Positions 1-8,573 of a DNA stretch of 64,000 nucleotides are shown one piece after another. The stretch comes from Microbacterium salsuginis (GTDB taxonomy: Bacteria > Actinomycetota > Actinomycetes > Actinomycetales > Microbacteriaceae): positions 248,001 to 312,000 of the forward strand of contig NZ_JABACI010000005.1 in the NCBI RefSeq assembly GCF_012524205.1. Reading direction: 5' to 3'. A model generated the notes under the pieces. It ran no database searches. It worked only from the letters and a program-made list of their open reading frames with translations, and was not told the DNA's origin. A program made the position numbers and the translations under genes. Numbering within the stretch: the stretch's first letter is position 1; each line of letters starts with the position of its first letter.

Positions 1-14
1 TGGAGGGGCGCGGT

Positions 15-74
15 GGCCGAGTCCCGTCATCCCCTCCAATGCCTCTGGGCGACCGATTCCCGTCACCCCCTCCA
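15..74. repeat. Two tRNA-3'-end-like direct repeats
   Basis: Positions 15-38 and 51-74 match at 21 of 24 bases, offset by 36. Each copy contains TCCCGTCA and ends in CCCCTCCA, like the T-arm 3' strand, acceptor strand and TCCA end of an actinobacterial tRNA-Gly. No T-stem 5' strand or anticodon arm accompanies either copy, so neither is a complete tRNA. TGGAGGGG at 1-8 is also complementary to CCCCTCCA at 31-38. They may be remnants of a tRNA locus or of integration events, or chance. Confidence 0.4.
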
Positions 75-161
75 CTCGAAGATCACGCGATTCGCGCTAT
101 CGGGCGACGCGGGCCTCGCGCCACACTGGGTAGGGCACAGACCTCGCCCTCAGGAGTCGCC

Positions 162-1070
162 ATGAGCACTTCGCCCGCACTGCCACCGAAGCCCCGCAGA
201 CTGCCGCGCCGGCCCGCCTCGACGCTGGCCGAGAAGTGGACGCGGATCGACGGCATCGACGTGTTCTACCGTGAGTCGCCCCGGCCACCGGCGGACAGGC
301 GGGTGATGGCGCACATCCATGGGTTCGGGCTGTCCGGCCGCTACCTGCTGCCGACTGCCGAGCGGCTCGCGGACGACTTCCACACGTTCGTTCCCGACCT
401 CCCCGGGTTCGGACGCAGCGGCAGACGCAAGGACATGCTCGACATTCCGGATCTGTCGCATGCCACCGCGGACTTCCTCGATGACCGCGGTGTCGAGAAG
501 GCGACGCTCGTGGGCAATTCGATGGGATGCCCGGTCATCATCGAGTTCGCCCACCGGTACCCCGAGCGCATCGATCGTGCCGTGCTCGTCTCACCGGCCG
601 GCGGGCTCCACAACCAGCCCCTGCGGCGCGCCATCGGGCAATTGTCGGCGGACGCGACGCGCGAGCCCACGCGGATGGCGCGGGTCGCGGTGCCGGACTA
701 CGTGCGCTTCGGCGTGCCCAGCACGTTGCGGCTCTTCCGCGCGCTGACGCAATACCCGAGCCTCCAGCGCCTGCTGGAGATGCGGATCCCGACTCTCGTC
801 GTGCTCGGCCAGAGGGATCCGCTGCTCCCCCACGCCCATCGGGTCGACGAGATCGCGAGCCAGACCGACAGTCATGTGCTCGTCGTGCTGCTGGAGGGCG
901 CGGCGCACGCGATCAACTTCAGCCACCCCGATCAGCTCGCTCACGTCATCCGGCTGTTCATGGACGATCAACCCATCCAGAACGACTCGCAGTGGCCCGG
1001 GCACGTGCGCCTGTACGAGGTGCACCGCGGCAAGCATCACCCTCGACCCACGAGCGGCTCGAGCGCCTGA
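162..1070 (+). CDS. Alpha/beta hydrolase
   Basis: A 302-residue alpha/beta-hydrolase-fold protein. Visible features are an HGFG oxyanion segment (residues 53-56), the nucleophile elbow GNSMG with Ser120, a probable acid Asp219 in GQRDPLLP and His249 in GAAHAINF, which together give a complete Ser-Asp-His triad. There is no signal peptide or membrane segment; the N-terminus is Pro/Arg-rich. The ATG at 162 is preferred over an upstream in-frame start at 39 because CAGGAG lies 6 bases before it. The substrate is unknown; the arrangement resembles meta-cleavage-type or other small-molecule hydrolases. It is transcribed alone and converges on the minus-strand gene ending at 1074. Confidence 0.85.
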   Translation: MSTSPALPPKPRRLPRRPASTLAEKWTRIDGIDVFYRESPRPPADRRVMAHIHGFGLSGRYLLPTAERLADDFHTFVPDLPGFGRSGRRKDMLDIPDLSHATADFLDDRGVEKATLVGNSMGCPVIIEFAHRYPERIDRAVLVSPAGGLHNQPLRRAIGQLSADATREPTRMARVAVPDYVRFGVPSTLRLFRALTQYPSLQRLLEMRIPTLVVLGQRDPLLPHAHRVDEIASQTDSHVLVVLLEGAAHAINFSHPDQLAHVIRLFMDDQPIQNDSQWPGHVRLYEVHRGKHHPRPTSGSSA

Positions 1071-1073
1071 AAG

Positions 1074-1436
1074 TCAGGTCCCCGCAATCACCTCGACGAA
1101 CGAGGCGGGGAGCACCACGTTCTCGGGCGCGCCGGCGAAGAACCCTGCGACCTGCCGTGGCGTGTACCCCGCGATGCCGCATCCCACCTCGGTCACGAGG
1201 AAGCGAAGTTCGGGATGCGCGGTCGCGAATTCGACGAATCGCCGCGCCTGCTCCCGGAAGACATCGAGCCCCGACATCGTGTCGATGCCGTACGACTGGC
1301 CCTGCAGACCTTCGGACTGGCCCCAGATCGCTCCGAACCGGTCGTGGGCGAACCTCGCCGCTCCCCCGCCGTGGGCGCCGTCGGCATTCGAGCCGAAGAC
1401 GAACACCTCGTTCGGTCGCAGTGATTCGATGCGCAT
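1074..1436 (-). CDS. A1S_2505-like phage non-structural family protein
   Basis: A 120-residue protein with the N-terminal signature VFVFGSNADGAHGGGAARFA and a later TEVGCGIAGYTPRQV segment. I recognise this pattern from a small family named after Acinetobacter A1S_2505 and found in phages and chromosomes; the Gly-rich GSN...GAHGGG loop recalls macro-like nucleotide-binding domains, which is inference. It starts 3 bases after the gamma-carbonic-anhydrase stop, so it is probably the last gene of the acyltransferase operon. Its cellular role is not known. Confidence 0.7.
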   Translation of the reverse strand: MRIESLRPNEVFVFGSNADGAHGGGAARFAHDRFGAIWGQSEGLQGQSYGIDTMSGLDVFREQARRFVEFATAHPELRFLVTEVGCGIAGYTPRQVAGFFAGAPENVVLPASFVEVIAGT

Positions 1437-1439
1437 GCG

Positions 1440-1979
1440 TCACACCACCGGCGTGGCGTCGATGTGCTCCTGAATGTGCGCGAGGTAATGCTCGGCGTTG
1501 CGCAGCAGGCCGGCGCGCTCCTCGTCGGTGAGTTCCCGGCGCACCTTGCCGGGCACGCCCGCCACGAGCGACCCGTCGGGGATCTCGGCGCCCTCGAGCA
1601 CCACGGCGCCGCCCGCGATGAGGCATCCTGCACCGATCCTCGCCCCGTTGAGCACGACCGCTCCCATGCCGATCAGGGATCCGTCGCCGATCGTGCAGCC
1701 GTGCACGACGGCATTGTGCCCGACCGAGACGTTCTCGCCGATCACGACCGGGCGGCCCGCGTCGACATGCACCGACACGTTGTCCTGAAGATTGCTCCTC
1801 GCTCCGACCGTGATGGTGTCGCCGTCGGCCCGCAGTACGGCGTTGTACCAGACGCTGGCGCCGGGACCGAGGGTGACGCCGCCGATGACGCGGGCGCCCG
1901 CGGCGACGAACGCAGACGGATCGAGCGCGGGTGTCCGTCCCGCGGCAGTGAGCACAGAGGCACCTGAAGCAATGGTCAT
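1440..1979 (-). CDS. Gamma-carbonic anhydrase family protein
   Basis: A 179-residue left-handed beta-helix (hexapeptide-repeat) protein. The three zinc-ligand histidines of the gamma class are visible as His71, His88 and His93 in VSVH and VGHNAVVH, and Arg50/Gln65 occupy the usual neighbouring positions. Members act as trimers; many bacterial ones are of unproven carbonic anhydrase activity, so hydration of CO2 is a family-level guess. The ATG overlaps the stop of the acyltransferase gene in an ATGA arrangement, indicating translational coupling. A much longer in-frame upstream extension antisense-like to the acyltransferase is not real coding sequence. Confidence 0.85.
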   Translation of the reverse strand: MTIASGASVLTAAGRTPALDPSAFVAAGARVIGGVTLGPGASVWYNAVLRADGDTITVGARSNLQDNVSVHVDAGRPVVIGENVSVGHNAVVHGCTIGDGSLIGMGAVVLNGARIGAGCLIAGGAVVLEGAEIPDGSLVAGVPGKVRRELTDEERAGLLRNAEHYLAHIQEHIDATPVV

Positions 1980-4123
1980 GGTGCGATTCTGGTCGAAAGA
2001 GCGGACTCGATCGACTCCGTGTACCACGGCGCGAGCGTGTCGGCGAAGGTCACCGTCAGGTGATCCTGGTCGCGATACACGTTGGCCCCGCCCACGACGG
2101 GCGAGCACGAGTCGGTCTCGCAGAACACGTCCGTGAAGTCGAGCAGCGTGACGTGTTCGAGACCGGATGCCGCCGCTCGAAGCGGATCGTCGGCCACCAG
2201 CACATCCGACCGCGGCGCGTCGCACTCGGCGACGTCGCGCGTACGCAGGCACTTGTTCGGGTCCGTCTCCCACACCGGGTTGTCCACGACGGTGACGACG
2301 GGGATCCCACGGTCGATCACGGTGCTCCAGGCATCCCGGTATCCTGCCACCGCCGCGTCGAACGAAGAGTCGTACCCGGCGGCCGAGTAGGGCGTCGTGG
2401 CGATGGCGGCGGTGAACACGGCGTCGATGTCGGCGTCGGCAAGAGCCGTCTGCACGCCGTCGCGCCACTGCGTGCACGCATCGCCGAACGCGCCCGGCGT
2501 TGCGAGCGGCGTCGTGTTCCACGGACACGCGCCCTTGAACCACGTGACGAGCTGCCAGCCGTTCTCGTCCGCCATCCTCTGGAACGTCGACAGCAGCTGA
2601 TACGCGTGGCTGTCGCCGATGAGTGCGACACGGGGCGCGTCGGGCTCGTCCGAGCCGAACGTGCACGAGACGGGCCGGGCGTCGGTGAGCTGCACGAAGC
2701 ACTGCTCGTCGCTCGGCCGGTCGATGCCCGCGAAACCGGGGGCGGGCAGGATCGTTGCGCCGAAGTCCGTGCTGTCGCACGACGGATCGAGGACGGATGC
2801 CGCGCCGAAGCACTCCGGAGGGTTCTCCTGCAGCTGCTGGATGTCGCGCGTGCCGGCGTTGTAGAGCGGCGCGTTCACGAGCCACGCGGTTCCGGCCACA
2901 AGACCCACGACGATCATGGCCGCGAGCGACGACCACAGTGTGACACGCGCCCGTCGCGACGTGAGCACCTTCCATCCCCGGACGGGATCCTCGACGAACC
3001 GCTTCGTGAGCCACGCCAGCACGAAGCAGATGCCCAGCAGGGCGACGCGGTGGTAGATCGTGAGACCCCAGAAGGGCACCGACGGCGCGATGACGATGAG
3101 CGGCCAGTGCCACAGGTAGAGCGAGTACGAGATGTCGCCCACGAACTGCGCGGGGCGCAACGCGAGGATCCGGGTCGGATACCACCATCGCTCGGTGTTC
3201 GACGCGGCGATCACGGCCGCGGCGCCGAGGGTCGGGAGAGCCGCCATGTAGCCGGGGAACGGAGTCTGGCCGTCGAACGTGAAGGTGACGTAGACCAGTA
3301 CCAGCACCCCGGCCCATCCGAGCACGAAGCTCGCCGCCGCGTTGCGCACCCGCAGCAGCGGCACGAGGGCGATCATCGCGCCCACTCCGAACTGCCACAT
3401 GCGCCCGAAGGTGACGAAGTACGCCGGGGCCGGGTCCGTCATCGTGAACACCACGCAGAACGCGAAGGAGGCGACCGAGACGATTCCGAGCGTCACGAGG
3501 ACGGCACGACGACGAGCGCCCCGGAACCACTTCACCCCGATCCATGCCGCCAGCAGCATGAGAAGCGGCCACATCACATAGAACTGCTCCTCGAGCGACA
3601 AGGACCAGTAGTGCTGGACGGTCGTCGGGTCTCCGGAGTGGTTCAGGTAGTCCGCCGAGTTCAGGGCGAGGTACCAGTTCTCGACGTAGAAGGTCGAGGC
3701 GAGGATCTCGCGCACCTCGTTCGGCAGCGCCGAGGTCGGCATGAGGTACGGCGACATCACCACGATGGCGCAGAAGAGCAGGACGAGGAGGGATGCCGGC
3801 AGCAGGCGCCGCGCGCGGCGCGCCCAGAACTGCCCGAGCCGCACGGTGCCGGTGGCGGTGAGCTCGCGCATCAGGTGCGCCGTGATGAGGAAGCCCGAGA
3901 TCACGAAGAAGATGTCGACGCCGATGTAGCCGCCGGGGAAACGCGCCGGCCAGAAGTGGTAGAGCACGACGCACAGCACCGCGATCGCACGCAGTCCTTG
4001 CACGTGCGGGATGAACCGCGACGGCTCGGCGTGTTCGGGCGAACGGTCGAGCGGCTCCTTGGTCACCGTCTTGGCGGGGACGTCCAGATCCTGCGGTCCG
4101 AGGTCATGGTCAGCGGAGGGCAC
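1976..4123 (-). CDS. OafA-type membrane acyltransferase with SGNH domain
   Basis: A 715-residue acyltransferase-3 protein. The N-terminal half has about ten membrane segments with the family residues Arg45 (QGLRAIAV) and His56 (LYHFWPARF); the C-terminal half is an extracytoplasmic SGNH domain with GDSH (Ser505) and a terminal RDQDH motif (Asp685, His688). Such proteins move acyl groups, usually acetyl, across the membrane onto cell-surface glycans. The start is GTG with a TAACGT hexamer 6 bases upstream, predicting a leaderless message. It heads a three-gene operon with the gamma-carbonic anhydrase and the small phage-type protein. Confidence 0.9.
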   Translation of the reverse strand: MPSADHDLGPQDLDVPAKTVTKEPLDRSPEHAEPSRFIPHVQGLRAIAVLCVVLYHFWPARFPGGYIGVDIFFVISGFLITAHLMRELTATGTVRLGQFWARRARRLLPASLLVLLFCAIVVMSPYLMPTSALPNEVREILASTFYVENWYLALNSADYLNHSGDPTTVQHYWSLSLEEQFYVMWPLLMLLAAWIGVKWFRGARRRAVLVTLGIVSVASFAFCVVFTMTDPAPAYFVTFGRMWQFGVGAMIALVPLLRVRNAAASFVLGWAGVLVLVYVTFTFDGQTPFPGYMAALPTLGAAAVIAASNTERWWYPTRILALRPAQFVGDISYSLYLWHWPLIVIAPSVPFWGLTIYHRVALLGICFVLAWLTKRFVEDPVRGWKVLTSRRARVTLWSSLAAMIVVGLVAGTAWLVNAPLYNAGTRDIQQLQENPPECFGAASVLDPSCDSTDFGATILPAPGFAGIDRPSDEQCFVQLTDARPVSCTFGSDEPDAPRVALIGDSHAYQLLSTFQRMADENGWQLVTWFKGACPWNTTPLATPGAFGDACTQWRDGVQTALADADIDAVFTAAIATTPYSAAGYDSSFDAAVAGYRDAWSTVIDRGIPVVTVVDNPVWETDPNKCLRTRDVAECDAPRSDVLVADDPLRAAASGLEHVTLLDFTDVFCETDSCSPVVGGANVYRDQDHLTVTFADTLAPWYTESIESALSTRIAP

Positions 4124-4129
4124 GAATCG

Positions 4130-4135
4130 ACGTTA
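4130..4135 (-). promoter_or_regulatory. -10 hexamer, acyltransferase operon
   Basis: TAACGT on the minus strand with a 6-base spacer to the GTG at 4123, so transcription would begin at or next to the start codon. Confidence 0.45.
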
Positions 4136-4200
4136 GCCGGTGTCGTGGGTCTCGCCAGAACCGACAGGCGAAACCCCTGTTTAGCCCAGCCTTCTCTTGC

Positions 4201-4228
4201 TTGCGGAATGCGGCGGGCTGAGTAGCGT
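4201..4228 (+). promoter_or_regulatory. Candidate dps promoter
   Basis: TTGCGG (4201-4206) and TAGCGT (4223-4228) are separated by 16 bases. This would give a 5' leader of roughly 55 bases before dps. No OxyR- or IdeR-type operator could be recognised with confidence in the 166-base divergent region. Confidence 0.4.
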
Positions 4229-4289
4229 TGCTGTCACAGGAGGACGACCGCCGATCGCAGCGGCCCTCCCGAAGCTGGAGGCGAGAGAC

Positions 4290-4775
4290 ATGACGAAGAT
4301 CAACACCATCCCCGCGACCGCCGCGAATCCCGACGTCGCATCGGCGACCGCACAGTTCCTCACCCCCGTGGTGCTGGGCCTTCAGGCCCTGGCCGTCAAC
4401 GGCAAGCAGGCGCACTGGAACGTGCGCGGCGCCAACTTCATCGCGATCCACGAGCTGCTGGACTCGGTCGTCGCCCATGCGCTGGCCGGAGCCGACCAGG
4501 CCGCCGAGCGGATCGTCGCCCTCGGCCTGCCGATCGACGCGCGTGTGTCGACCGTGGCGGAGAAGACGCCGCCCACTGCGGTCCCTGCTGGATTCACCCA
4601 GTGGGACGCCCTCATCCGCAACGTGATCGGCGACATGGACGCCGTGATCGCGGACGTGCAGGCGGCGATCGACGGTCTCGACGAGTTCGACCTCACGAGC
4701 CAGGACATCGCCATCGGCATCAAGGAGAGCCTCGAGAAGGACCGTTGGTTCCTGTTCGCGCATCTCGCGGAGTGA
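4290..4775 (+). CDS. dps: Dps-family ferroxidase / DNA-protecting protein
   Basis: A 161-residue ferritin-like protein. The complete inter-subunit Dps ferroxidase ligand set is present with the spacing known for Escherichia coli Dps: His42, His54, Asp58, Asp69, Glu73. Dps dodecamers oxidise and store iron using hydrogen peroxide and protect DNA in stationary phase or oxidative stress. The N-terminus lacks a lysine-rich tail, so direct DNA binding is uncertain. The ATG at 4290 is chosen because GGAGG lies 8 bases upstream; an in-frame start at 4197 would precede the proposed promoter. The gene is monocistronic and ends at a strong shared terminator. Confidence 0.92.
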   Translation: MTKINTIPATAANPDVASATAQFLTPVVLGLQALAVNGKQAHWNVRGANFIAIHELLDSVVAHALAGADQAAERIVALGLPIDARVSTVAEKTPPTAVPAGFTQWDALIRNVIGDMDAVIADVQAAIDGLDEFDLTSQDIAIGIKESLEKDRWFLFAHLAE

Positions 4776-4789
4776 GCTGACACGCGTCA

Positions 4790-4820
4790 CGAAGGGCCCC
4801 GGCGATGCCGGGGCCCTTCG
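4790..4820. terminator. Bidirectional hairpin terminator
   Basis: A perfect 14-bp stem with a GAT loop lies between the convergent dps and response-regulator stops. There is only a short T-containing stretch after it on the plus strand. The symmetric position suggests it serves both genes. Confidence 0.75.
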
Positions 4821-4825
4821 TGTTG

Positions 4826-5512
4826 TCACGGTCGTTGCAGGAACGCCAGCACCGCCAGAACGCGGCGGTGCTCGGTGCCGGACTCCTCCAGTCCGAGCTT
4901 GGCGAAGATCGCGCTGATGTTCTTCTCGACGGCGCCGACGCCGATGTAGAGGCGGTCGGCGATGCTCGCGTTGCTGCGACCCTCCGCCATGAGTGCGAGG
5001 ACGTCGCGCTCTCGCGGTGTCAGCGCCGAGAGCGGGTCGGGCCGCGACGAGAGCAGCCCCTGCACCACGAGCGGGTCCAGCACGGTGCCGCGCTCGCGGA
5101 CGCGTTCGACAGCATCCGTGAACTCGTCGAGCGAGGTGACGCGATCCTTGAGGAGGTAACCGACCCCGCCCTCGCCACCGGCGAGCAGCTCGCGGGCGTA
5201 CACGCCTTCCACGTACTGACTGAGCACCAGGATGCCCACCGCAGGAAGCGCGGCGCGCAGTGTCAGCGCAGCGCGTATGCCCTCGTCTCGAAACGCCGGC
5301 GGCAGGCGGACGTCGAGGATCGCCACGTCGGCTCGTGCGCCGCGCACCCGATCGACGATGTCCTCGGCGTCCCCCCAGGCCCCCGCCGTCACATAGCCGG
5401 CCTCGTCGAACAGACGGACCAGACCCTCACGGAGCAGGACGGAGTCCTCGACGAGGACGACGCGAAGGGGTGCGGATGCCGACGCCATCTGTTCAGGATA
5501 CGGATGACTCAT
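4826..5512 (-). CDS. NarL/LuxR-type response regulator
   Basis: A 228-residue regulator. The receiver domain (about residues 16-135) has the acidic pair VEDS and phospho-acceptor Asp67 in ILDVRLPP; Lys in LLKDR is the conserved switch-side lysine. The C-terminal HTH (LTPRERDVLALMAEGRSNASIADRL, split about residues 160-215) is LuxR-type. Its ATG overlaps the stop of the kinase gene by 4 bases, so it is the cognate partner. A second in-frame ATG at residue 9 is possible. The operon also contains the multicopper oxidase upstream, suggesting copper or envelope-redox sensing, which is inference. Confidence 0.9.
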   Translation of the reverse strand: MSHPYPEQMASASAPLRVVLVEDSVLLREGLVRLFDEAGYVTAGAWGDAEDIVDRVRGARADVAILDVRLPPAFRDEGIRAALTLRAALPAVGILVLSQYVEGVYARELLAGGEGGVGYLLKDRVTSLDEFTDAVERVRERGTVLDPLVVQGLLSSRPDPLSALTPRERDVLALMAEGRSNASIADRLYIGVGAVEKNISAIFAKLGLEESGTEHRRVLAVLAFLQRP

Positions 5513-6918
5513 GCCGGCCTCGCTCCGAGCGGGATGTGCGCGCCGACCGCGGTCGGGCCGCCGGCCGGACTGTCGATGACGAGCGCGCCGCGGAGGCCGG
5601 CGACACGCTGCTGGAGACCCTCCAGACCGTGCCCGCCCGCGGCGAATGCGCCCCCGCGGCCGTTGTCGACCACCCAGACATCCAGGTGCGTCGGCGGCGT
5701 CACGAGCGCGGGACGTCGCAGGGACGCCTTCACGGTCGCGGCGCTCGCGCCGGAGTGCTTGATCGCGTTGGTGAGCAGTTCGGCGACCACGAAGTACACC
5801 GTCCGTGCGACCTCCGGGCCCACGACCCGATCCAGGTCGGGATCGACCTCGACGTTCACGTGGAGCGGGGATGCCGCCGCCACCGCGTCGAGCGCGGCCG
5901 CGAGCCCGCGGTCCTGCAACAGCGGCGGCGCGACGCCGCTCGAGAGAGCGCGCAGCTCGTCGAGCGCGGCCTTCGCATGCTCGCGGGCCTCTCGTGCGAG
6001 GTCGGCCGCGGCATCCGTCTCCCCCGCGCCCGCGCGGCGTTCCAGGGCAGCCAGATCCAGCTGGAGGCGCACGAGCCGCTGCTGCGGGCCGTCGTGGATG
6101 TCGCGCTCCAGCCGGCGCAGCGCAACATCCTCGGCGTGCACGGCGGCACCACGGGCTGCCGCCTCGGCACGGACCTCGGTGACGAGGTCATCCGATGCCC
6201 ACCGGCCGAGCATGCCCTGGGCGATGGCATGGTGTGCACGGGCCAGGCCGCCCACTACCCACGGCATGGTGAAGGTGAACAGCGCACCCGCGATCAGGTA
6301 CAGCACAACCTCGATGGTCCAGCTGCTCCAGCCTCCGAACAGCCACGGCACGGCATCAGCGACGTAGTGACCCCATTCCCCACCGGAGCCGTCCTCGTTC
6401 CAATTGCGCGGCAGGAAGAGACCCCAGAACCAGTACGTCAGGCCGCCGAGACCCACGCTCAGCCACGTGATCGTCAGCACGAACGAGATCGTGCTGACGA
6501 TCGGGTTCAGAATCATGCCGTGGAGGATGTAGACCCAGTAGTGGGCGTTGCGCACAGGCCGGGTCAGGGTGGCCCAGAAACCGGTGGCGTCCGTCTTGTC
6601 GCGATTCCACTCCGGCTCGGCGATGCGCGGAAGTCCTGACAGCTGCAGCAGGAAGCGGTCGGCGATCCCGAAGCCCCGGGCGATCAGAAGGGTCAGCACG
6701 ACCAGCGGCAGTCCGATCACCAGGACGAGCAGCCCGACCCCGGTCCAGAAGAGCGGCGCAAGGACGCCGATCGAGAGCATCGCCAGGACGAAGACCAGCA
6801 GCAGGTACAGCGCGCTGCCCGGTGTGCGCAGCCACCACTGCGTGTAGGTTGCCCAGAACCCCGGGGTCGCGGTGCCCGCCGGCCGCGGTCCGCGGACCGC
6901 ATCAGTGGTCGTGGTCAT
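5509..6918 (-). CDS. Sensor histidine kinase (HisKA_3 type)
   Basis: A 469-residue NarL-type kinase. The N-terminal half holds about four to five hydrophobic segments with a short Trp-rich extracytoplasmic loop, resembling the actinobacterial Sensor domain. The dimerisation/phospho-acceptor motif is ERDIHDGPQQRL with His275; the ATPase has ELLTNAIKHSG (N-box) and DNGRGG...GGHGLEGLQQRV (G-box). I use the ATG at 6918, which has GGGAG 6 bases upstream; a GTG one codon earlier is also possible. It overlaps the oxidase coding end by 17 bases and the regulator start by 4, so all three are translated from one message. Confidence 0.9.
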   Translation of the reverse strand: MTTTTDAVRGPRPAGTATPGFWATYTQWWLRTPGSALYLLLVFVLAMLSIGVLAPLFWTGVGLLVLVIGLPLVVLTLLIARGFGIADRFLLQLSGLPRIAEPEWNRDKTDATGFWATLTRPVRNAHYWVYILHGMILNPIVSTISFVLTITWLSVGLGGLTYWFWGLFLPRNWNEDGSGGEWGHYVADAVPWLFGGWSSWTIEVVLYLIAGALFTFTMPWVVGGLARAHHAIAQGMLGRWASDDLVTEVRAEAAARGAAVHAEDVALRRLERDIHDGPQQRLVRLQLDLAALERRAGAGETDAAADLAREAREHAKAALDELRALSSGVAPPLLQDRGLAAALDAVAAASPLHVNVEVDPDLDRVVGPEVARTVYFVVAELLTNAIKHSGASAATVKASLRRPALVTPPTHLDVWVVDNGRGGAFAAGGHGLEGLQQRVAGLRGALVIDSPAGGPTAVGAHIPLGARPA

Positions 6919-8485
6919 CACTGTCTCCCTCGGGACGCGTCAGGTCGGGCTGCTGGCCCGGTTCGACGACCAGGAACTGTCCCATCATGCCCTGGTCCTC
7001 GTGCCACAGCAGGTGGCAGTGGTACATGTACGGAGTGCTCGCGTCGGCATAGTCCTCGAAGCGGACCAGCAGCCGGTATTCGCGATTCCATTCGAGCGCG
7101 ATCGTGTCCTTGTAGCCGGCGAGGCGCGCCGGCGGAACCTCTCCATCGACGCTCAGCACGCGGAACTGGGTGTCGTGCACGTGGAACGAGTGCGGGAGCG
7201 GATTGTCGTTGCGCACCGTCCAGACCTCGCTGGTGTCCACCGTGGCGGTGAAGTCGGCGCGACCGAGGTCCATCTCGCGGTCGTTGATCTCATGACCGGA
7301 CATCTCGAACGAGCGCTCAGGGGCGGCAGCGATGGCATCCGGCGTGGGAAGCTCGGTCAGGTGAGCGGGCACCTCGGGTGAATCGCCGAGGGACTCCGCC
7401 GCCCGAAGCTCGAGCACGTCGAAAGTCGCCGACCCGGCGTGCAGGTCGGGGTCGGGCGCTGCGGACCGCAGTGCCACCTGCTCGCCAGGCGTCATCGTCA
7501 CCACGATCTCGGCCCGCTCACCGGGCGACAGCGGAATGCTCTCGGACGGGACAGGTGCCTCCAGGAGTCCGCCGTCGGTCGCGATGAGGTCGAACTCGCG
7601 GCCGTCCGCGAACGCGAAGTCGTACATCCGTGCGCTGGACCCGTTGAGCAGGCGCAGGCGCACCCGTTCGGTGGTCACCTCGAGATGCGGCGCGATCACG
7701 CCGTTGACCAGGATCGTGTCGCCCAGGACGCCGTCGAACTGCATGCCGATCCCCCCGGCGAACGAGCCGTCCGGATTGAAGGCGCGATCCTGCACGATGA
7801 GCGGGATGTCGTCCACGCCATAGTCGCGCGGCAGCGCGAGAGCCGCCTCCTCGTCATCGCGCACGAGGAACATGCCCGCGAGACCCGCGTCGACCTGTTC
7901 GCGCGTACGCCCATGCAGGTGCGGGTGGTACCAGAGGGTGGCGGCCGGCTGGTCGATGACCCACTCGGGGTGCCACGACGCGCCGGGAGCGATGGGCGAA
8001 TGCGGTCCGCCATCCATCGCGGCGGGTAGGTGCATGCCGTGCCAATGCACGGTGGTCGGGTCGGAGAGTCCGTTGACGGTATCTACCCGCACCCGCTCAC
8101 CGCGTGCGGCGACGAGCGTCGGTCCCAGATACGACCCGTTATAGCCGAGCGTCGCGGTCTCGCCCTGCGGCACGAACGCCGTCGTCCCCTCCTGCGCCGA
8201 AAGATCGAACACCCGGACGCCGTCCTCCACGCGCGACGGCGCGAGCTCGGGCACCGGCAGCGGTGCGGCGAAGTCGACCGTGCCCGCAGCCGGAGGTGTG
8301 CGACGGACGGAATTGGTGGCGAACCACACGGCGGCGGCGCCGACCAGCAGGACGACGACCCCGAGCACGGAGACCAGAGCGATCACGAGGCCACGGCGGC
8401 CTCGACGACGGCGGGGAGCCGCCGCGTCGCCGGACGGCGACGGCACGCGAGGCGGCGCAGGAGGAGCAGGTGGAGCGGAAGTCAT
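6902..8485 (-). CDS. Membrane-anchored multicopper oxidase
   Basis: A 527-residue three-cupredoxin multicopper oxidase. The four copper-binding blocks are intact: HWHGMH, WYHPHLHG, HSFHVHDTQF and MYHCHLLWHEDQGMM, with Cys490 in the last as the type 1 copper ligand. The N-terminus is Pro-rich, then RRRRGRR and a membrane segment at about residues 32-55, so the enzyme is anchored outside the cell. Family roles include cuprous oxidation (CueO), bilirubin-type oxidation and laccase activity; the sequence does not decide which. There is no Met-rich insert of the CueO kind. The ATG at 8485 is chosen because upstream in-frame codons are antisense to the next gene; GAGG and GGAGG precede it closely. 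Confidence 0.9.
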   Translation of the reverse strand: MTSAPPAPPAPPRVPSPSGDAAAPRRRRGRRGLVIALVSVLGVVVLLVGAAAVWFATNSVRRTPPAAGTVDFAAPLPVPELAPSRVEDGVRVFDLSAQEGTTAFVPQGETATLGYNGSYLGPTLVAARGERVRVDTVNGLSDPTTVHWHGMHLPAAMDGGPHSPIAPGASWHPEWVIDQPAATLWYHPHLHGRTREQVDAGLAGMFLVRDDEEAALALPRDYGVDDIPLIVQDRAFNPDGSFAGGIGMQFDGVLGDTILVNGVIAPHLEVTTERVRLRLLNGSSARMYDFAFADGREFDLIATDGGLLEAPVPSESIPLSPGERAEIVVTMTPGEQVALRSAAPDPDLHAGSATFDVLELRAAESLGDSPEVPAHLTELPTPDAIAAAPERSFEMSGHEINDREMDLGRADFTATVDTSEVWTVRNDNPLPHSFHVHDTQFRVLSVDGEVPPARLAGYKDTIALEWNREYRLLVRFEDYADASTPYMYHCHLLWHEDQGMMGQFLVVEPGQQPDLTRPEGDSDDHDH

Positions 8486-8573
8486 GCCTCCAGCCTCGCG
8501 ATCGCGGCGGGCGCACGGCATCCGACACCCTCCCGGAACCGTATGGGGGCAGGCCCCCGCACGACGTGGCGGA

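Noticed and set aside
1440..3974. An 844-codon frame ending as the gamma-carbonic anhydrase
   Set aside because: Only the last 179 codons are coding; the upstream part is out of frame with the acyltransferase and contains no conserved sequence.
4201..4289. IdeR or OxyR operator in front of dps
   Set aside because: No convincing palindrome of either type was seen; regulation is left open.
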